Shown: positions 29,301 to 37,513 of the stretch, piece after piece | How the letters are laid out: each line of letters starts with the position of its first letter | Numbering within the stretch: the stretch's first letter is position 1 | Assembly: GCA_937870915.1 (NCBI GenBank) | Contig: CALMZQ010000142.1 | Coordinates: 1 to 39,183 of the forward strand | From: an uncultured Ignavibacteria bacterium | Lineage (GTDB): Bacteria; Bacteroidota; Ignavibacteria; Kapaibacteriales; Kapaibacteriaceae | Length of the DNA: 39,183 nucleotides | Direction of reading: 5' to 3' | Translations under genes and position numbers: made by a program | The notes under the pieces: model-generated | What the model was told of the DNA's origin: nothing | Database searches by the model: none | Seen by the model: the letters and a program-made list of their open reading frames with translations, nothing else

Positions 29301-29903
29301 CTTCAATCGTACTATGTTGCAGCAGTTGATAGCTCCGAGTATCGTCGCATTGTTAGGCAGTTCATGAAGGAGTACCTGCTCATGCTCCCTGAGAAGTCGG
29401 AACAGGTAAGGCAGTTGAGATTCATCCTTGAAAAGGCTGTCCTTTTTGCCCGTCATGAGCTGGGCACCATTGCAATTGCAGAGGCAAAAGCACTTGGATT
29501 TGCAAAGGACGACATGGCAACAATCGAGAGTGTTCATAATGTGATGCTACAGAATCGAGCACGTGTTACTTCGATGAAAGGCGTTGATTATAGTATTGAA
29601 CTCTATCTGGGTGATTTCAATGGACCGATAACTACATACATTCCAGCAGGAAAGACGGTGTTGTCAGCCAGAGTCGTAGCGAGCGGACTTGAGCCTGGTC
29701 AGCAGTTCGCTTTGAAAGTGATTGTTAAGTCATCGCAGTCTGCTGAGTACGTAATCATTGATCAGCAGTATGGAGCCGTAGACAAGATCACCTATTGCTA
29801 CAATTCCTTCTCTGCCTATAGGGCTTCCCTAACATCCAAAGCAACCATACAAGTGTTTGTCAATGGCAAGAAGGTACTCTCTCAAGACTATGACGTGCGA
29901 TAG
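26361..29903 (+). CDS. Secreted MORN-repeat protein with transglutaminase-like domain
   Basis: A 1180-residue protein preceded by GAAGGGG, with a signal peptide ending at ALPAQ (residue 23). Residues about 50-195 carry MORN/YwqK-type repeats (RSGPYTKYAISGAITVRGEY, VGTWTTFYESGKVKSRGSY, DGEWTTYLEDGSVKE). A helical, TPR-like region follows (about 200-640). Residues about 655-730 resemble a transglutaminase-like cysteine protease core: C670 in SGQYNCASAVVLYSLLCNDF, H696 in SPGHIACGI, and an acidic residue in VIPVELTAPVDGF. More helical sequence (about 740-1070) and a C-terminal beta domain (about 1075-1180) complete it. No T9SS domain is visible. Base composition appears more AT-rich than neighbouring genes. 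It stands alone between a hairpin and a convergent gene. The function is unknown; peptidase or cross-linking activity is possible if the triad is real. Confidence 0.88.
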   Translation: MAIRRILAFLILVGLIAVALPAQDAKNVKDDLGRQGLWKVWLTRSYEESTDSTLAPFYRIVTYKDNIESGPFTDYFRSGSLYRKGNLIRVGKLSVPDGVVEVYRESGSIEAHESFYRGKRSGPYTKYAISGAITVRGEYDEDRRVGTWTTFYESGKVKSRGSYVDNYQDGEWTTYLEDGSVKETNLFADGRLIEWSALLELCEKTSTPERVTDALRYWEQARTAVYSSFGATSLPAGRLHMARCRIAWIQDNESLSLQHLDTAIQIFRGAGDAGRLSHSEAIQKIIDFAHEQYATKLLTRLTPVLIEIMDHDTTLDYESCKRLLGSSCRSNVVIKDHSLLRKHVSWASKKIPQLATVKDSAYTTEMYGIWHSLLTAAFFMKEYEIQAQCRREAEALPGLENNFRVKVLRIEFLCTRAMDIIADSAISWPEKKIRLLIFLDESRAIAGLTYGVEFSTVAKYGIEMTDTAFVRAVLNKVPKKGAVATASTKHIIAGHYVWLYLAEQNCDSARRYLEEVRLHSEATAQSYLYDRYKEKVENCGRADSIRELPEVDSLRRSKGEITSLSLRDLLTTVLTKDAPIYLAAIAEGATSEQRLQSLLLVDSIAPLPSDSVYMERYSRIRQTVRTAVENKTEPVDRAEVLFRVLHDSILTKYVVSVPLRSVFESGQYNCASAVVLYSLLCNDFGIPITYYTSPGHIACGIPDKNTNTVIPVELTAPVDGFRFLKMRDSLIAHLLSFKLITQDEVDELGIDSIYRQYYEHNQVRSFESLLSVVSSNASFRARYGDEEFNEQYYESILRTTVLDSSRNQWSLHYRLLPLALDSTLAGRFVRDARYMAAYFNGQRHFANMVLPLLAGLGVIVHRNGGGVSVEQAFQTFYDHTQEDSNGLVLRQLVQTAYAGYRLGIAMEAGHTDSAYAYFRKYWSDRPIDRYPGLDHVVRAYADDCIEDGAYSTALYVVEDRLQKIATPTAQTDLVQVSAKILQSYYVAAVDSSEYRRIVRQFMKEYLLMLPEKSEQVRQLRFILEKAVLFARHELGTIAIAEAKALGFAKDDMATIESVHNVMLQNRARVTSMKGVDYSIELYLGDFNGPITTYIPAGKTVLSARVVASGLEPGQQFALKVIVKSSQSAEYVIIDQQYGAVDKITYCYNSFSAYRASLTSKATIQVFVNGKKVLSQDYDVR

Positions 29904-29916
29904 CTATATCAATCCT

Positions 29917-32133
29917 CTACATATCCGCCTTCACCGTCACAAAGAAGCTACGGGGCTCGGCAGGAATAATGCCGGGTCCCGGATAGCTATCAGCTCTTCG
30001 GGTGAAGTATGACGAGCCGAGTACGTTGTTGCAACTCGCATCAACACTGATTGCTCCGAACGTGTAGCCAACGGTGATGTCCGCTACAGAATAGGCAGGA
30101 ATACTACCCGATACAGCGGATGCTGTATACTCGGCGTTGCTTGCATCACTGAATTGTTTGCCGATGAAGGACAACAGAAGGGATATCCGAAAGCCCCCTT
30201 CCTTTACATTGAGTCCGGTTCGTAACACGTAGGATGGCACATACTCAACGGCATTACCATCGATAGACGGATCGTCAGAAGACAGATACTCGCCCTGAAG
30301 AACAGTTCCATTGATGATCCAATGAATGGCCGGCAGTCCGAATCCACGCCAGAACATGGCTGTGAGGTCGATATCCGTTACGGCTTCGATACCTGCAGTG
30401 TACGCGTCGGCAATGTTTGTTCGATATCTGTATGGAAGGTAAAGGGGCTCCTCGTCACTTCGCAGTACCTCTCCGATCTTATCGTTGTACCGGAGATAGA
30501 ATGCGGATGCATCCCACGAGATCATGTCGGAGACCTGACCCCTCACGCCAAGGTCAAGCGTGTAGCCCCGTTCATCAGCGATGTTCGGATCGATCTTGAG
30601 ATTGGGGTTGTTGATGCGCAGATCGCTGAAGGTAATAGAACGATAGTTCTGTGTTGCATTGGCATAGATTTCAATCGGACCAATCATGTAACTCGCACCA
30701 AGTCCTACGAGCTGAATTGTACGCGATCTCTCTTGCTCTTCGTAGACAAGTGAGTCTACCACAAGATTGCCGGCTAGATCCTTCACACGCAATGCATAAT
30801 ATCCATCGGCTCGTGTTGTAATGTGTTCTACGCGCATGCCCGGAACAAGCCTGAACTCCGGTGTAACAGAAATGAGTGCCTCTGCAAAGAGTGCTGCGTT
30901 GTCATTTGGGAACCGATAGTCCGACCCTTCGAGTCGGCTGGGATTGGAGAATGAAAAGTCCGGACCACTTCCGTCCGAGGCATCACCTTGTTGCTGTGTT
31001 GTGGTGCCTCGATACACGCGCACTCCAGCTAACAACGACCAAGGGGCATCGCCCAACACAAGATCATGTTGAATCGTGGTCTCGTTGCCGATCGATTGAA
31101 ATGTTCCGTCGATCATCGTGCGTGGACCGCCTAGGTCAACAGTGTTGATCCTGTCGAGATTCCCAAGTGCCTGGCGCGAGCTAAGATTCCCAAAGAGCAC
31201 AGATCGCAATGATGTTCGTGCAGATATGAACCAATCGAGCGTGATCGACGCAAGATTCCAGTTCACATTGAACCAATTGCGTGCGCGCACGGACTGTGAT
31301 GGATCGGTCTCAAACATGCGGTCAGTGAGTCCACCCGGCTGATGGGCGAGGTACGTCATAAACGTGTAGTCTGCCCTGACTCTCACCTGTGATGTGATGT
31401 TCGTTGTTACAGCGGCATAAGCTAGATGTTGATGGAAGTCACTGTTCGGCCTCCACCCGTCTGCCCTACGGAACTGATACAACGCCACATAGTTTGTGCC
31501 ATCCACAGTACCGCCAAGGCGCGCAAAGGCTCCGGCAAATCCGAACGACCCAGCAGACAAGGACGCATCCGCTGCAAGGGGTGCCGTACGAGCCCCTTCC
31601 TTGAATACGAAGTTCACAACACCACCAAACTGTGTTCCGTAACGTAGGGCTCCCGCACCGCGAACAATGTCTATTCGCTCCAGTGCGGCCATCGGCGGAA
31701 CGTAATAGCTCTCCGGATATCCAAGTGGGTCGGCCGAAATGTCATAGCCGTTCTGTCGTGTTGTGAAATTCGATGTGCGATTCGGATTCAAACCACGACC
31801 ACCAATACCAAGCTGGAGGCCTGCGCCATCACTTTCCCATATGTTGAGACCTGCCACACCCGACATTGTTTGACGTGTGTTATTCGTAGCCGTGTTCGCG
31901 ATCACATTTTCAAGCTTGATCCGCTCAGTCTTCTTTGCAGCATAGATCGCGCCCGCTTCAATGTCATTCACTCGCGATATGAGAAAGGGACTAACGTGTG
32001 TATCCAACACATCAACGGTTGGAAGAACGAGCGTGTCCTTCCGCGTTCGTGTGCTATCTACCAACCACCGCTGTTGCGCCGAAGCGACGAACACGGCACA
32101 GAGTGAAACACCAACGATGAGGAGGATTTTCAT
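29917..32133 (-). CDS. TonB-dependent outer-membrane receptor, FecA-like
   Basis: A 738-residue protein. A signal peptide (MKILLIVGVSLCAVFVASAQ) is followed by a plug domain (about 60-190) with features seen in FecA-type siderophore/ferric citrate receptors: LGIGGRGLNPNRTSNF, a PLGYPESYYVPP stretch, and IDIVRGAGALRYGTQFGGVV. The remaining 540 residues form the 22-strand barrel. The final residues (SFFVTVKADM) do not end in the usual aromatic residue. It would import a metal chelate using TonB energy. It is the last gene of the DUF4856-imelysin-HTTM operon and overlaps the HTTM stop by 4 bp. The substrate is probably iron-related, but copper or other metals cannot be excluded. Confidence 0.93.
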   Translation of the reverse strand: MKILLIVGVSLCAVFVASAQQRWLVDSTRTRKDTLVLPTVDVLDTHVSPFLISRVNDIEAGAIYAAKKTERIKLENVIANTATNNTRQTMSGVAGLNIWESDGAGLQLGIGGRGLNPNRTSNFTTRQNGYDISADPLGYPESYYVPPMAALERIDIVRGAGALRYGTQFGGVVNFVFKEGARTAPLAADASLSAGSFGFAGAFARLGGTVDGTNYVALYQFRRADGWRPNSDFHQHLAYAAVTTNITSQVRVRADYTFMTYLAHQPGGLTDRMFETDPSQSVRARNWFNVNWNLASITLDWFISARTSLRSVLFGNLSSRQALGNLDRINTVDLGGPRTMIDGTFQSIGNETTIQHDLVLGDAPWSLLAGVRVYRGTTTQQQGDASDGSGPDFSFSNPSRLEGSDYRFPNDNAALFAEALISVTPEFRLVPGMRVEHITTRADGYYALRVKDLAGNLVVDSLVYEEQERSRTIQLVGLGASYMIGPIEIYANATQNYRSITFSDLRINNPNLKIDPNIADERGYTLDLGVRGQVSDMISWDASAFYLRYNDKIGEVLRSDEEPLYLPYRYRTNIADAYTAGIEAVTDIDLTAMFWRGFGLPAIHWIINGTVLQGEYLSSDDPSIDGNAVEYVPSYVLRTGLNVKEGGFRISLLLSFIGKQFSDASNAEYTASAVSGSIPAYSVADITVGYTFGAISVDASCNNVLGSSYFTRRADSYPGPGIIPAEPRSFFVTVKADM

Positions 32134-33428
32134 CGCGCACGCACCCAGTCATATCGATGGAAACCGAGCTCTTCACGAGCAAGATCTCGATCCGGATCAA
32201 TGAGTAGCGCACTAGGAGCACCATTCAGCGTAACCCATACTTCTGCGGTCACTCTTGGGTCCATCATTCCAAGTGATTGGTAGTGATCGTGAAGTTTATG
32301 TGCGAACTGTACGATCATATCCGGTTGCATGGACATTTGTTTCTCCTGATGCTGATTGAGAAACATTCCGTTGTCCACGTATCCCCTGCGTCCGGTTGCT
32401 CTATCCTCAACAGCAAAGGCAGCTGTCCCTGCTTTCTCCATCAGCATTACACGCCAAGAAAAACGATATCCTTCCTCCGTCCACAACAATTCTCCGGGAT
32501 ACAACAGATATCGCCACGGAACGAGAATCTGAATAACAAGGAACACGGCAAGCACCCACTTCAGTACGGGATAGCGCGGTGTAGGTACGACATCCTTTGC
32601 CACACGAGCCCCTTGAAAGAAGAAGACCAACGTCATGGCAATCATCACGAGTGGGAAGACACCTATCTGAAACATCAAGCCCGTTACTCCATGAAAAACG
32701 ATCACGGCAAGGTAGGCTATACCACGGGTGCTCTTCCGGGATAACAGAAATGGCACGCTCACATCGTAGACCATTCCGATCCACGCAAAGGCCCATGGCA
32801 GCCACCAAAGCGTCATGAGCGGTCCGATCAGTGGGAGATCGGATTGTGCTGGCAGCCATATTCGAAGGGGCATGGCATCAACGAGCCACGACGATGTAAT
32901 CTTTGCGATACCGGCATAGAAATACACAAGACCGATCTGGACCTTGAATACATCCAATGTCCACTGCGGAATACCCTCAACGCGAAGTTGCGGCCTTCGC
33001 CAAACATCGATCGAATACATTCGGTGCGCGGGAACCAAGCAGAGCAAGAACGCTACGAGACTTACAAAGTAGTAGTGGTTGAGGTAGTAGGTCTTATCGA
33101 TCAATTCTACATAGGTAAAGCACAGAAAGAACACAACGGCACTCACCCGGTACCAAGCACCGAGCATGATGCCCAGTGCAGCGGCTGTCATCACACCGAA
33201 CACCCAATACATTCCCGGTGAACCAAGCGAAACCACCCACTCAAATCCTTGATATGGAAAGTGCAACGTTGGTTGGATGTACTGTTCGTCTATCCATCCT
33301 AGCGCGATGAATCGAACACAAGAGATCACCATCACACAACCAAACAGCACCCGTAGCAAGGCTAGAGGTGCTGGTGTGATCGATCTGTCCAGATACGTCG
33401 CGATGGTTGTTCGAAAACTAATCGCCAT
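32130..33428 (-). CDS. HTTM-domain integral membrane protein (vitamin K gamma-carboxylase-like)
   Basis: A 432-residue protein with about eight to ten hydrophobic segments and a hydrophilic tail (about 330-432). The start at 33428 gives an 11-bp overlap with the imelysin gene; a longer frame would extend further into it. The N-terminal region (ALLRVLFGCVMVISC ... YLNHYYFVSLVAFLL, QIGLVYFYAGIAKI, WLVDAMPLRIWL) matches the horizontally transferred transmembrane (HTTM) family, related to vitamin K-dependent gamma-carboxylase. Bacterial HTTM proteins frequently sit with imelysin and TonB receptors in Bacteroidota. The reaction is unknown. Whether it carboxylates a partner protein such as the neighbouring lipoproteins is speculative. 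Confidence 0.9.
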   Translation of the reverse strand: MAISFRTTIATYLDRSITPAPLALLRVLFGCVMVISCVRFIALGWIDEQYIQPTLHFPYQGFEWVVSLGSPGMYWVFGVMTAAALGIMLGAWYRVSAVVFFLCFTYVELIDKTYYLNHYYFVSLVAFLLCLVPAHRMYSIDVWRRPQLRVEGIPQWTLDVFKVQIGLVYFYAGIAKITSSWLVDAMPLRIWLPAQSDLPLIGPLMTLWWLPWAFAWIGMVYDVSVPFLLSRKSTRGIAYLAVIVFHGVTGLMFQIGVFPLVMIAMTLVFFFQGARVAKDVVPTPRYPVLKWVLAVFLVIQILVPWRYLLYPGELLWTEEGYRFSWRVMLMEKAGTAAFAVEDRATGRRGYVDNGMFLNQHQEKQMSMQPDMIVQFAHKLHDHYQSLGMMDPRVTAEVWVTLNGAPSALLIDPDRDLAREELGFHRYDWVRAR

Positions 33429-34527
33429 CTCCGCTGCTATACGTAATGGAGATACCAAGGAGGGATGACATCTCGCTCTTCCAAAAACGTGTTAGCTTTT
33501 GCAATTCAGTGTAAAGGGGCTCAACAGACGTGGGGTTTGTGCTAACGAGTGTTGACAAAGGCGTGTTGGTTCCGAGTGTGGTAAATGCATTTTCAACAGC
33601 AGCGATCTGCGACTCTGTATCGGCGATAAGTCGTTCGCCATTCGCTACGGTCTTCAAATATGATCGGAAGGACGGGAAGGTGTCGCCCTCTGGCGTACGC
33701 CCATACCACAGATCTACGGCTGCATCGAATTGTGCCCGAGCTAGCGGTAACGAAGCACCGGCATAGAAACACTCTACCTTTGTTGGTTCCGCAACAGCCT
33801 GTCCGGCACGTTTACCTAATGGCAGTGCCACTTTATAGTTCTTCAACAGCTCGTAACCGATGTTCATGTAATTGAAGAGCAGACTTACTGAGCTTCCGGC
33901 ATCTGTTCCGGAACGATCGATGAATTGTTGACGGTAGGGACCGGTCCACGACGTAACAACCGTATGGATTTCTCTATAGATAGCATTTGCCACTGCAGAT
34001 GTATAGACTCTTCTGTTCACATTCGCTTCCCCACTGAACCTCGCGATGATCTCATCAGGTGTTCCGCTGTTCAAGAGATAGTCAAGTGCAGCAAGCCCCC
34101 TTGTATCTCGTTGGAAATTCTGAAAGGATGTATCGCCGCTGATAATAAAGGCTTCGATCGCTTCTGCGTTGGCAGGGAATGTTGCGATGTTCTCGACCAT
34201 AGACCCTAGAGCGCCTTCGGCAGGACCAAAGTCATAGGTCACGATTGACTGCCAATGGTTTGTGAGAGCTAAGACTGCCGAACGGAGGGTATCAATTGTT
34301 GCTCGGCTAGGCGAAGTGTTTGCAATGAGATCTGAACTGAGCCGAGAAACACGCAGAGCCTCTGCATCAACAACGTTCAGAGAGGGGATGATAAGCTTGT
34401 CCGCTACTCCACGAAGCATAGCCTGACGGTCAAAAGCATCCACAGATGTTCCGTTTCCATCATCGGAACATGACATGGTGATGAGAGCTATCGCAGATGC
34501 GAGCAGTATCGACAAGGAAAGCTTCAT
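33418..34527 (-). CDS. Imelysin-family lipoprotein
   Basis: A 369-residue lipoprotein. The signal peptide ends in the lipobox LITMSC (C20). The start at 34527 is chosen because it gives an ATGA overlap with the DUF4856 gene and a clean signal peptide. Imelysin features include FDRQAMLRGVADKLIIPSLN near the N-terminus, YDFGPAEGALGSMVENIATF, RGLAALDYLL, GTDAGSSVSLLFNYMNIGYE, ALPLGKRAG, and the terminal ITYSSGDGD. The GxHxxE motif of canonical imelysin/IrpA reads GLAALD here, with no histidine, as I recall for the Bacteroidota branch. Imelysins are alpha-helical periplasmic proteins tied to iron acquisition; no peptidase activity should be assumed. Confidence 0.93.
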   Translation of the reverse strand: MKLSLSILLASAIALITMSCSDDGNGTSVDAFDRQAMLRGVADKLIIPSLNVVDAEALRVSRLSSDLIANTSPSRATIDTLRSAVLALTNHWQSIVTYDFGPAEGALGSMVENIATFPANAEAIEAFIISGDTSFQNFQRDTRGLAALDYLLNSGTPDEIIARFSGEANVNRRVYTSAVANAIYREIHTVVTSWTGPYRQQFIDRSGTDAGSSVSLLFNYMNIGYELLKNYKVALPLGKRAGQAVAEPTKVECFYAGASLPLARAQFDAAVDLWYGRTPEGDTFPSFRSYLKTVANGERLIADTESQIAAVENAFTTLGTNTPLSTLVSTNPTSVEPLYTELQKLTRFWKSEMSSLLGISITYSSGDGD

Positions 34528-35624
34528 TGACGTCCTTGTGCGGCTACCCAATTCGTTTTGAAGGACTCCATTTCTGCGTCACTGAATCCATAGATCGCCT
34601 TCAATGAGCTACGGGCTTCAACTACTTTGGACAAATACGTCACGGGTTGTTGCCAGATCACGAACGACGTATACGGTCCATCTGCCGGAGCCTGAAGTAG
34701 TACGAGTAGTGCGTTGATCTCTGCATCGGTGATGATACGAGACGATTGAGGAACCGATTTCCACCCATGAAGGAAGCCAACACATTCACCGTATGAATGA
34801 ATAGCGCCGGCCCGCGTCTTATCATCAATGGTAGTAGCCGAGAGTCCGTCAACAACGGCATAGGTGTAGTTGATGACTGTAGCCATCATTGACCGTTCCC
34901 ATGTGGTACGCATCGTTGTAAATGCCGTGTTTCTGTCACCATTATAGTCGGATCCCGAGCGAACTGCTGCCTGGGCTGTTATGGCAGCATTCTTAAACTG
35001 TGTGTATAACCCCTTGCCGTCATTCTGATCTCGGCGAGCACAATAGGCAGCGGCATATTTGTCGGGGTTGTTCGTGGCCTTATCTGTATTCGGGAAGGAT
35101 GGATGAGCTCCAAAGGTGGCCACAATTCTGTCGATGGTTGCCAATGTGATATCACCACCCATCAATTTCACAGCATGATTGTAAAGGGCGGCTGCATAGA
35201 GCCCCTTTTCAATCAATTGCTCCATTTCTAAACCGTGTTCATCAAAAAGATAGCCGCTATACACACCTCCTGTTGAGGCTGGCGGAGCTGATTGCCAATC
35301 GTAGGACTTTCCACTTACGCGAGCGAGAGTGGCCATGTATTGATCCACATAGCTGGCATAATACGAGCCGGTAAAGGGGCGAATTGGCTCGTAGGCACCT
35401 TGCATTGCATCGATGGACACTGTTTTACCTTCTGTCCGACCGGTCTTCATGATCGTTGCCAACGTCTGCATGTCTGCCAGTAGGTTTCGCTCCACCGAAA
35501 CATTGGCTGTGAACGCTGTTGTGTCGTAGGCCGCCGGTACCACGAGCGGGTCGGGGTCAACAGAGCAGCCAGAGAAACCAACTAGAAAAAGGCCTAACGT
35601 GGCCAGTGCGAGAAACCTTGACAT
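34524..35624 (-). CDS. DUF4856-family lipoprotein
   Basis: A 366-residue lipoprotein (lipobox VGFSGC, C20) with AAGGG before the ATG. The sequence matches what I know of DUF4856 proteins: a conserved early segment (RNLLADMQTLATIMKTGRTE), then HGLEMEQLIEKGLYAAALYN and TWERSMMATVINYTYAVVDG. The fold is predicted to be alpha-helical and related to imelysin. DUF4856 genes are usually next to imelysin and TonB receptor genes in Bacteroidota, as here. It is the first gene of the operon, 50 bp downstream of a palindrome. A role in binding or delivering metal at the cell surface or in the periplasm is inferred from context. Confidence 0.85.
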   Translation of the reverse strand: MSRFLALATLGLFLVGFSGCSVDPDPLVVPAAYDTTAFTANVSVERNLLADMQTLATIMKTGRTEGKTVSIDAMQGAYEPIRPFTGSYYASYVDQYMATLARVSGKSYDWQSAPPASTGGVYSGYLFDEHGLEMEQLIEKGLYAAALYNHAVKLMGGDITLATIDRIVATFGAHPSFPNTDKATNNPDKYAAAYCARRDQNDGKGLYTQFKNAAITAQAAVRSGSDYNGDRNTAFTTMRTTWERSMMATVINYTYAVVDGLSATTIDDKTRAGAIHSYGECVGFLHGWKSVPQSSRIITDAEINALLVLLQAPADGPYTSFVIWQQPVTYLSKVVEARSSLKAIYGFSDAEMESFKTNWVAAQGRQ

Positions 35625-35656
35625 TTCGGACCCTTGTAACTGCGACGAATATGGTC

Positions 35657-35688
35657 CGAATTTAACGCTTATCTGGACTTAGTCCAAA
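35657..35688 (-). promoter_or_regulatory. Bacteroidota-type promoter enclosing a 13-bp palindromic operator
   Basis: On the minus strand TTTG (35688-35685) and TAAATTCG (35664-35657) resemble the Bacteroidota -33 (TTTG) and -7 (TAnnTTTG) elements, 20 bp apart. The perfect palindrome TGGACTAAGTCCA (35674-35686) lies between and overlaps the -33 element. That placement would let a bound repressor block transcription of the DUF4856-imelysin-HTTM-TonB operon. A metal-responsive Fur-, DtxR- or Rrf2-type regulator is plausible, but I do not recognise the consensus. The upstream gene ends at 35711, so this 86-bp gap is a natural transcription start. Confidence 0.5.
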
Positions 35689-35710
35689 TAAAAAGAAGAT
35701 AAAACTGCAT

Positions 35711-37495
35711 TCATAAGCCCGCAGCGCTCTTTATACCAGATCTGATTGGGAACCAAACGGTCTGCATGATTGCAGCGTCATTGGGGATAGTGTATCGGAT
35801 CTTTCCGGGAGCATATCCATCTCCGTCATTGTCATTCTTGATAACGAGCCAGTTTGCGAGGAACGATGCGATTCCGTCAAAAAAGCCGGTCTTCTTGGTT
35901 TTCTTGTTCACCAGCTCGAATTCTAGTCCAGTGAAATGGGGCTCTACAACACCCACACATTTCCGACCACGGATGGTAAAGGAAAACGATGAAGCTCGCG
36001 CCACACCGCTGCTGACATGGAGGTTATCTGCAATTGGAAGGAAACTGTTGAGATGCGAGATGTTCATCTTTCCAAGTGCGCCTTTTGCAGTAAGCGTGTA
36101 GACCTTGGATGTAAGAGGAATGGTAAATGAAGCTTCCATCATGGCCTGTCCTACAAAAACACCTCTGGCCCAAACATTGAATGGGCGCACCACTTGGTCG
36201 GGTGTATTTGTGAGGTGTACAGCCATCATCTTCACACCGGACCACCATAACTCTGCTGGCTTCACACTATGTTTCCAACGTTCGCCGTAAAGGATCGTTG
36301 CTGAGTCTACACGAATGGTATCGATGCTAAGACTGAACGGGATGGTAGCCATGATCTCATTGGGCATTAGCGGATGTTCAGTTGCGGGATCAGAACGTAG
36401 TCTCTTATTGCTCGCTATGTCGAGGTCGAGTTTTGCAAGATCCACGGTCTTCACATGCAAGGCTGTTCGTGCAGTAAGTGCGGCAAAGTCAATTTCTCCC
36501 AAGCGCAATCGCGTGCCTGTAATGCGAAAACGGTCGTTGTTGTATTTCTTGGCGGCAAAGTAGTCTACGTCATTCTGACTCGGGCCAAGGTCAAACTGAC
36601 GTATGGTGATCTCCTTTGTACGGTATGAGAAGACGACATCCGAAGCCTGATATGCATAGGCGATGGGAGAATGATAGGCAACAGAATCAACAGACAACAT
36701 CGAGTCTGTAGGGCTTACGAGAATGTGAAGCCCCGTAACGAGGACCGACCTATCATCTGCATAAATCCGTACCCACTTTTCGAGCGATAGTTCGAATCGA
36801 TCTATGGGGCGTTCTGCGGGCTTCAAAGAGTCAATCGATATGTTACGCAACTTCACAGATAGCCCCGTCATCTCACCCGTGAACATGGCATCCGGGTCCA
36901 CATCCGTGTTCGTGAACGAGAGACCCACAACGTCGATCGCAGAGATATGAAACGGTTGCGCATACGTTGGAAGTGCCTGCACCATAAGCGTATGTAGTAT
37001 GGAGTCTACGTTGGGTATATGTGGGAGAGAAACCAGCGCCGTATCTGGGACAACGACAGTATCAACACCACTCCCTCCCCATACTTGATAACGCACTTTT
37101 GGATCTGCAATCATTACCGAGCTGAGTGAAAGACCACCGCCCCAGAGAATATCCCAGGGGAAGATTCCCCTCACCTGAACGATCGGCATATCGATGTCAA
37201 CCAGCTTACCAATACTTGTCGTTGTGTCTCGATATCGGATACGAATATCGTGCACATCGAGTGCGCCCATATAGTAGGCAAAATCAATCTTGCCTAGTTC
37301 AATTTCAACCTTACCCTGAGAAGCGTTCGATGCACCAGTTGTAATTCGCGTGCGGACGTATTGCGTGATCGCGGTACGAATGCTTTCATTGATCGCACCG
37401 GAGAACAACACGTAGGTGATTGCAACTATCCCAACAACCAGAACGAACGACCCGACTGAGATCGCAATGATCTTCTTCCAGTTCCACTTCTTCAT
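35711..37495 (-). CDS. AsmA-like periplasmic protein, paralogue A
   Basis: A 594-residue protein with a short cytoplasmic head (MKKWNWKK) and a single N-terminal transmembrane helix (about 9-32), leaving a large periplasmic domain. The sequence is beta-rich and of the AsmA/repeating-beta-groove kind: an N-terminal IDFAYYMGALDVHDIRIRYR block, central LDIASNKRLRSDP, and a C-terminal region with NWLVIKNDNDGDGY and DAAIMQTVWFPIR. The family assignment is from layout and pattern, not a firm motif. AsmA-like proteins are involved in lipid transport or outer-membrane assembly. It lies 18 bp after a full-length homologue, so the pair are tandem paralogues in one operon. Confidence 0.85.
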   Translation of the reverse strand: MKKWNWKKIIAISVGSFVLVVGIVAITYVLFSGAINESIRTAITQYVRTRITTGASNASQGKVEIELGKIDFAYYMGALDVHDIRIRYRDTTTSIGKLVDIDMPIVQVRGIFPWDILWGGGLSLSSVMIADPKVRYQVWGGSGVDTVVVPDTALVSLPHIPNVDSILHTLMVQALPTYAQPFHISAIDVVGLSFTNTDVDPDAMFTGEMTGLSVKLRNISIDSLKPAERPIDRFELSLEKWVRIYADDRSVLVTGLHILVSPTDSMLSVDSVAYHSPIAYAYQASDVVFSYRTKEITIRQFDLGPSQNDVDYFAAKKYNNDRFRITGTRLRLGEIDFAALTARTALHVKTVDLAKLDLDIASNKRLRSDPATEHPLMPNEIMATIPFSLSIDTIRVDSATILYGERWKHSVKPAELWWSGVKMMAVHLTNTPDQVVRPFNVWARGVFVGQAMMEASFTIPLTSKVYTLTAKGALGKMNISHLNSFLPIADNLHVSSGVARASSFSFTIRGRKCVGVVEPHFTGLEFELVNKKTKKTGFFDGIASFLANWLVIKNDNDGDGYAPGKIRYTIPNDAAIMQTVWFPIRSGIKSAAGL

Positions 37496-37513
37496 ACATC
37501 CTTTGTGAAAACC

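Noticed and set aside
33418-34527. Loss of the GxHxxE motif as evidence for a broken imelysin
   Set aside because: The rest of the family pattern is intact and, as I recall, Bacteroidota imelysins commonly have this variant.
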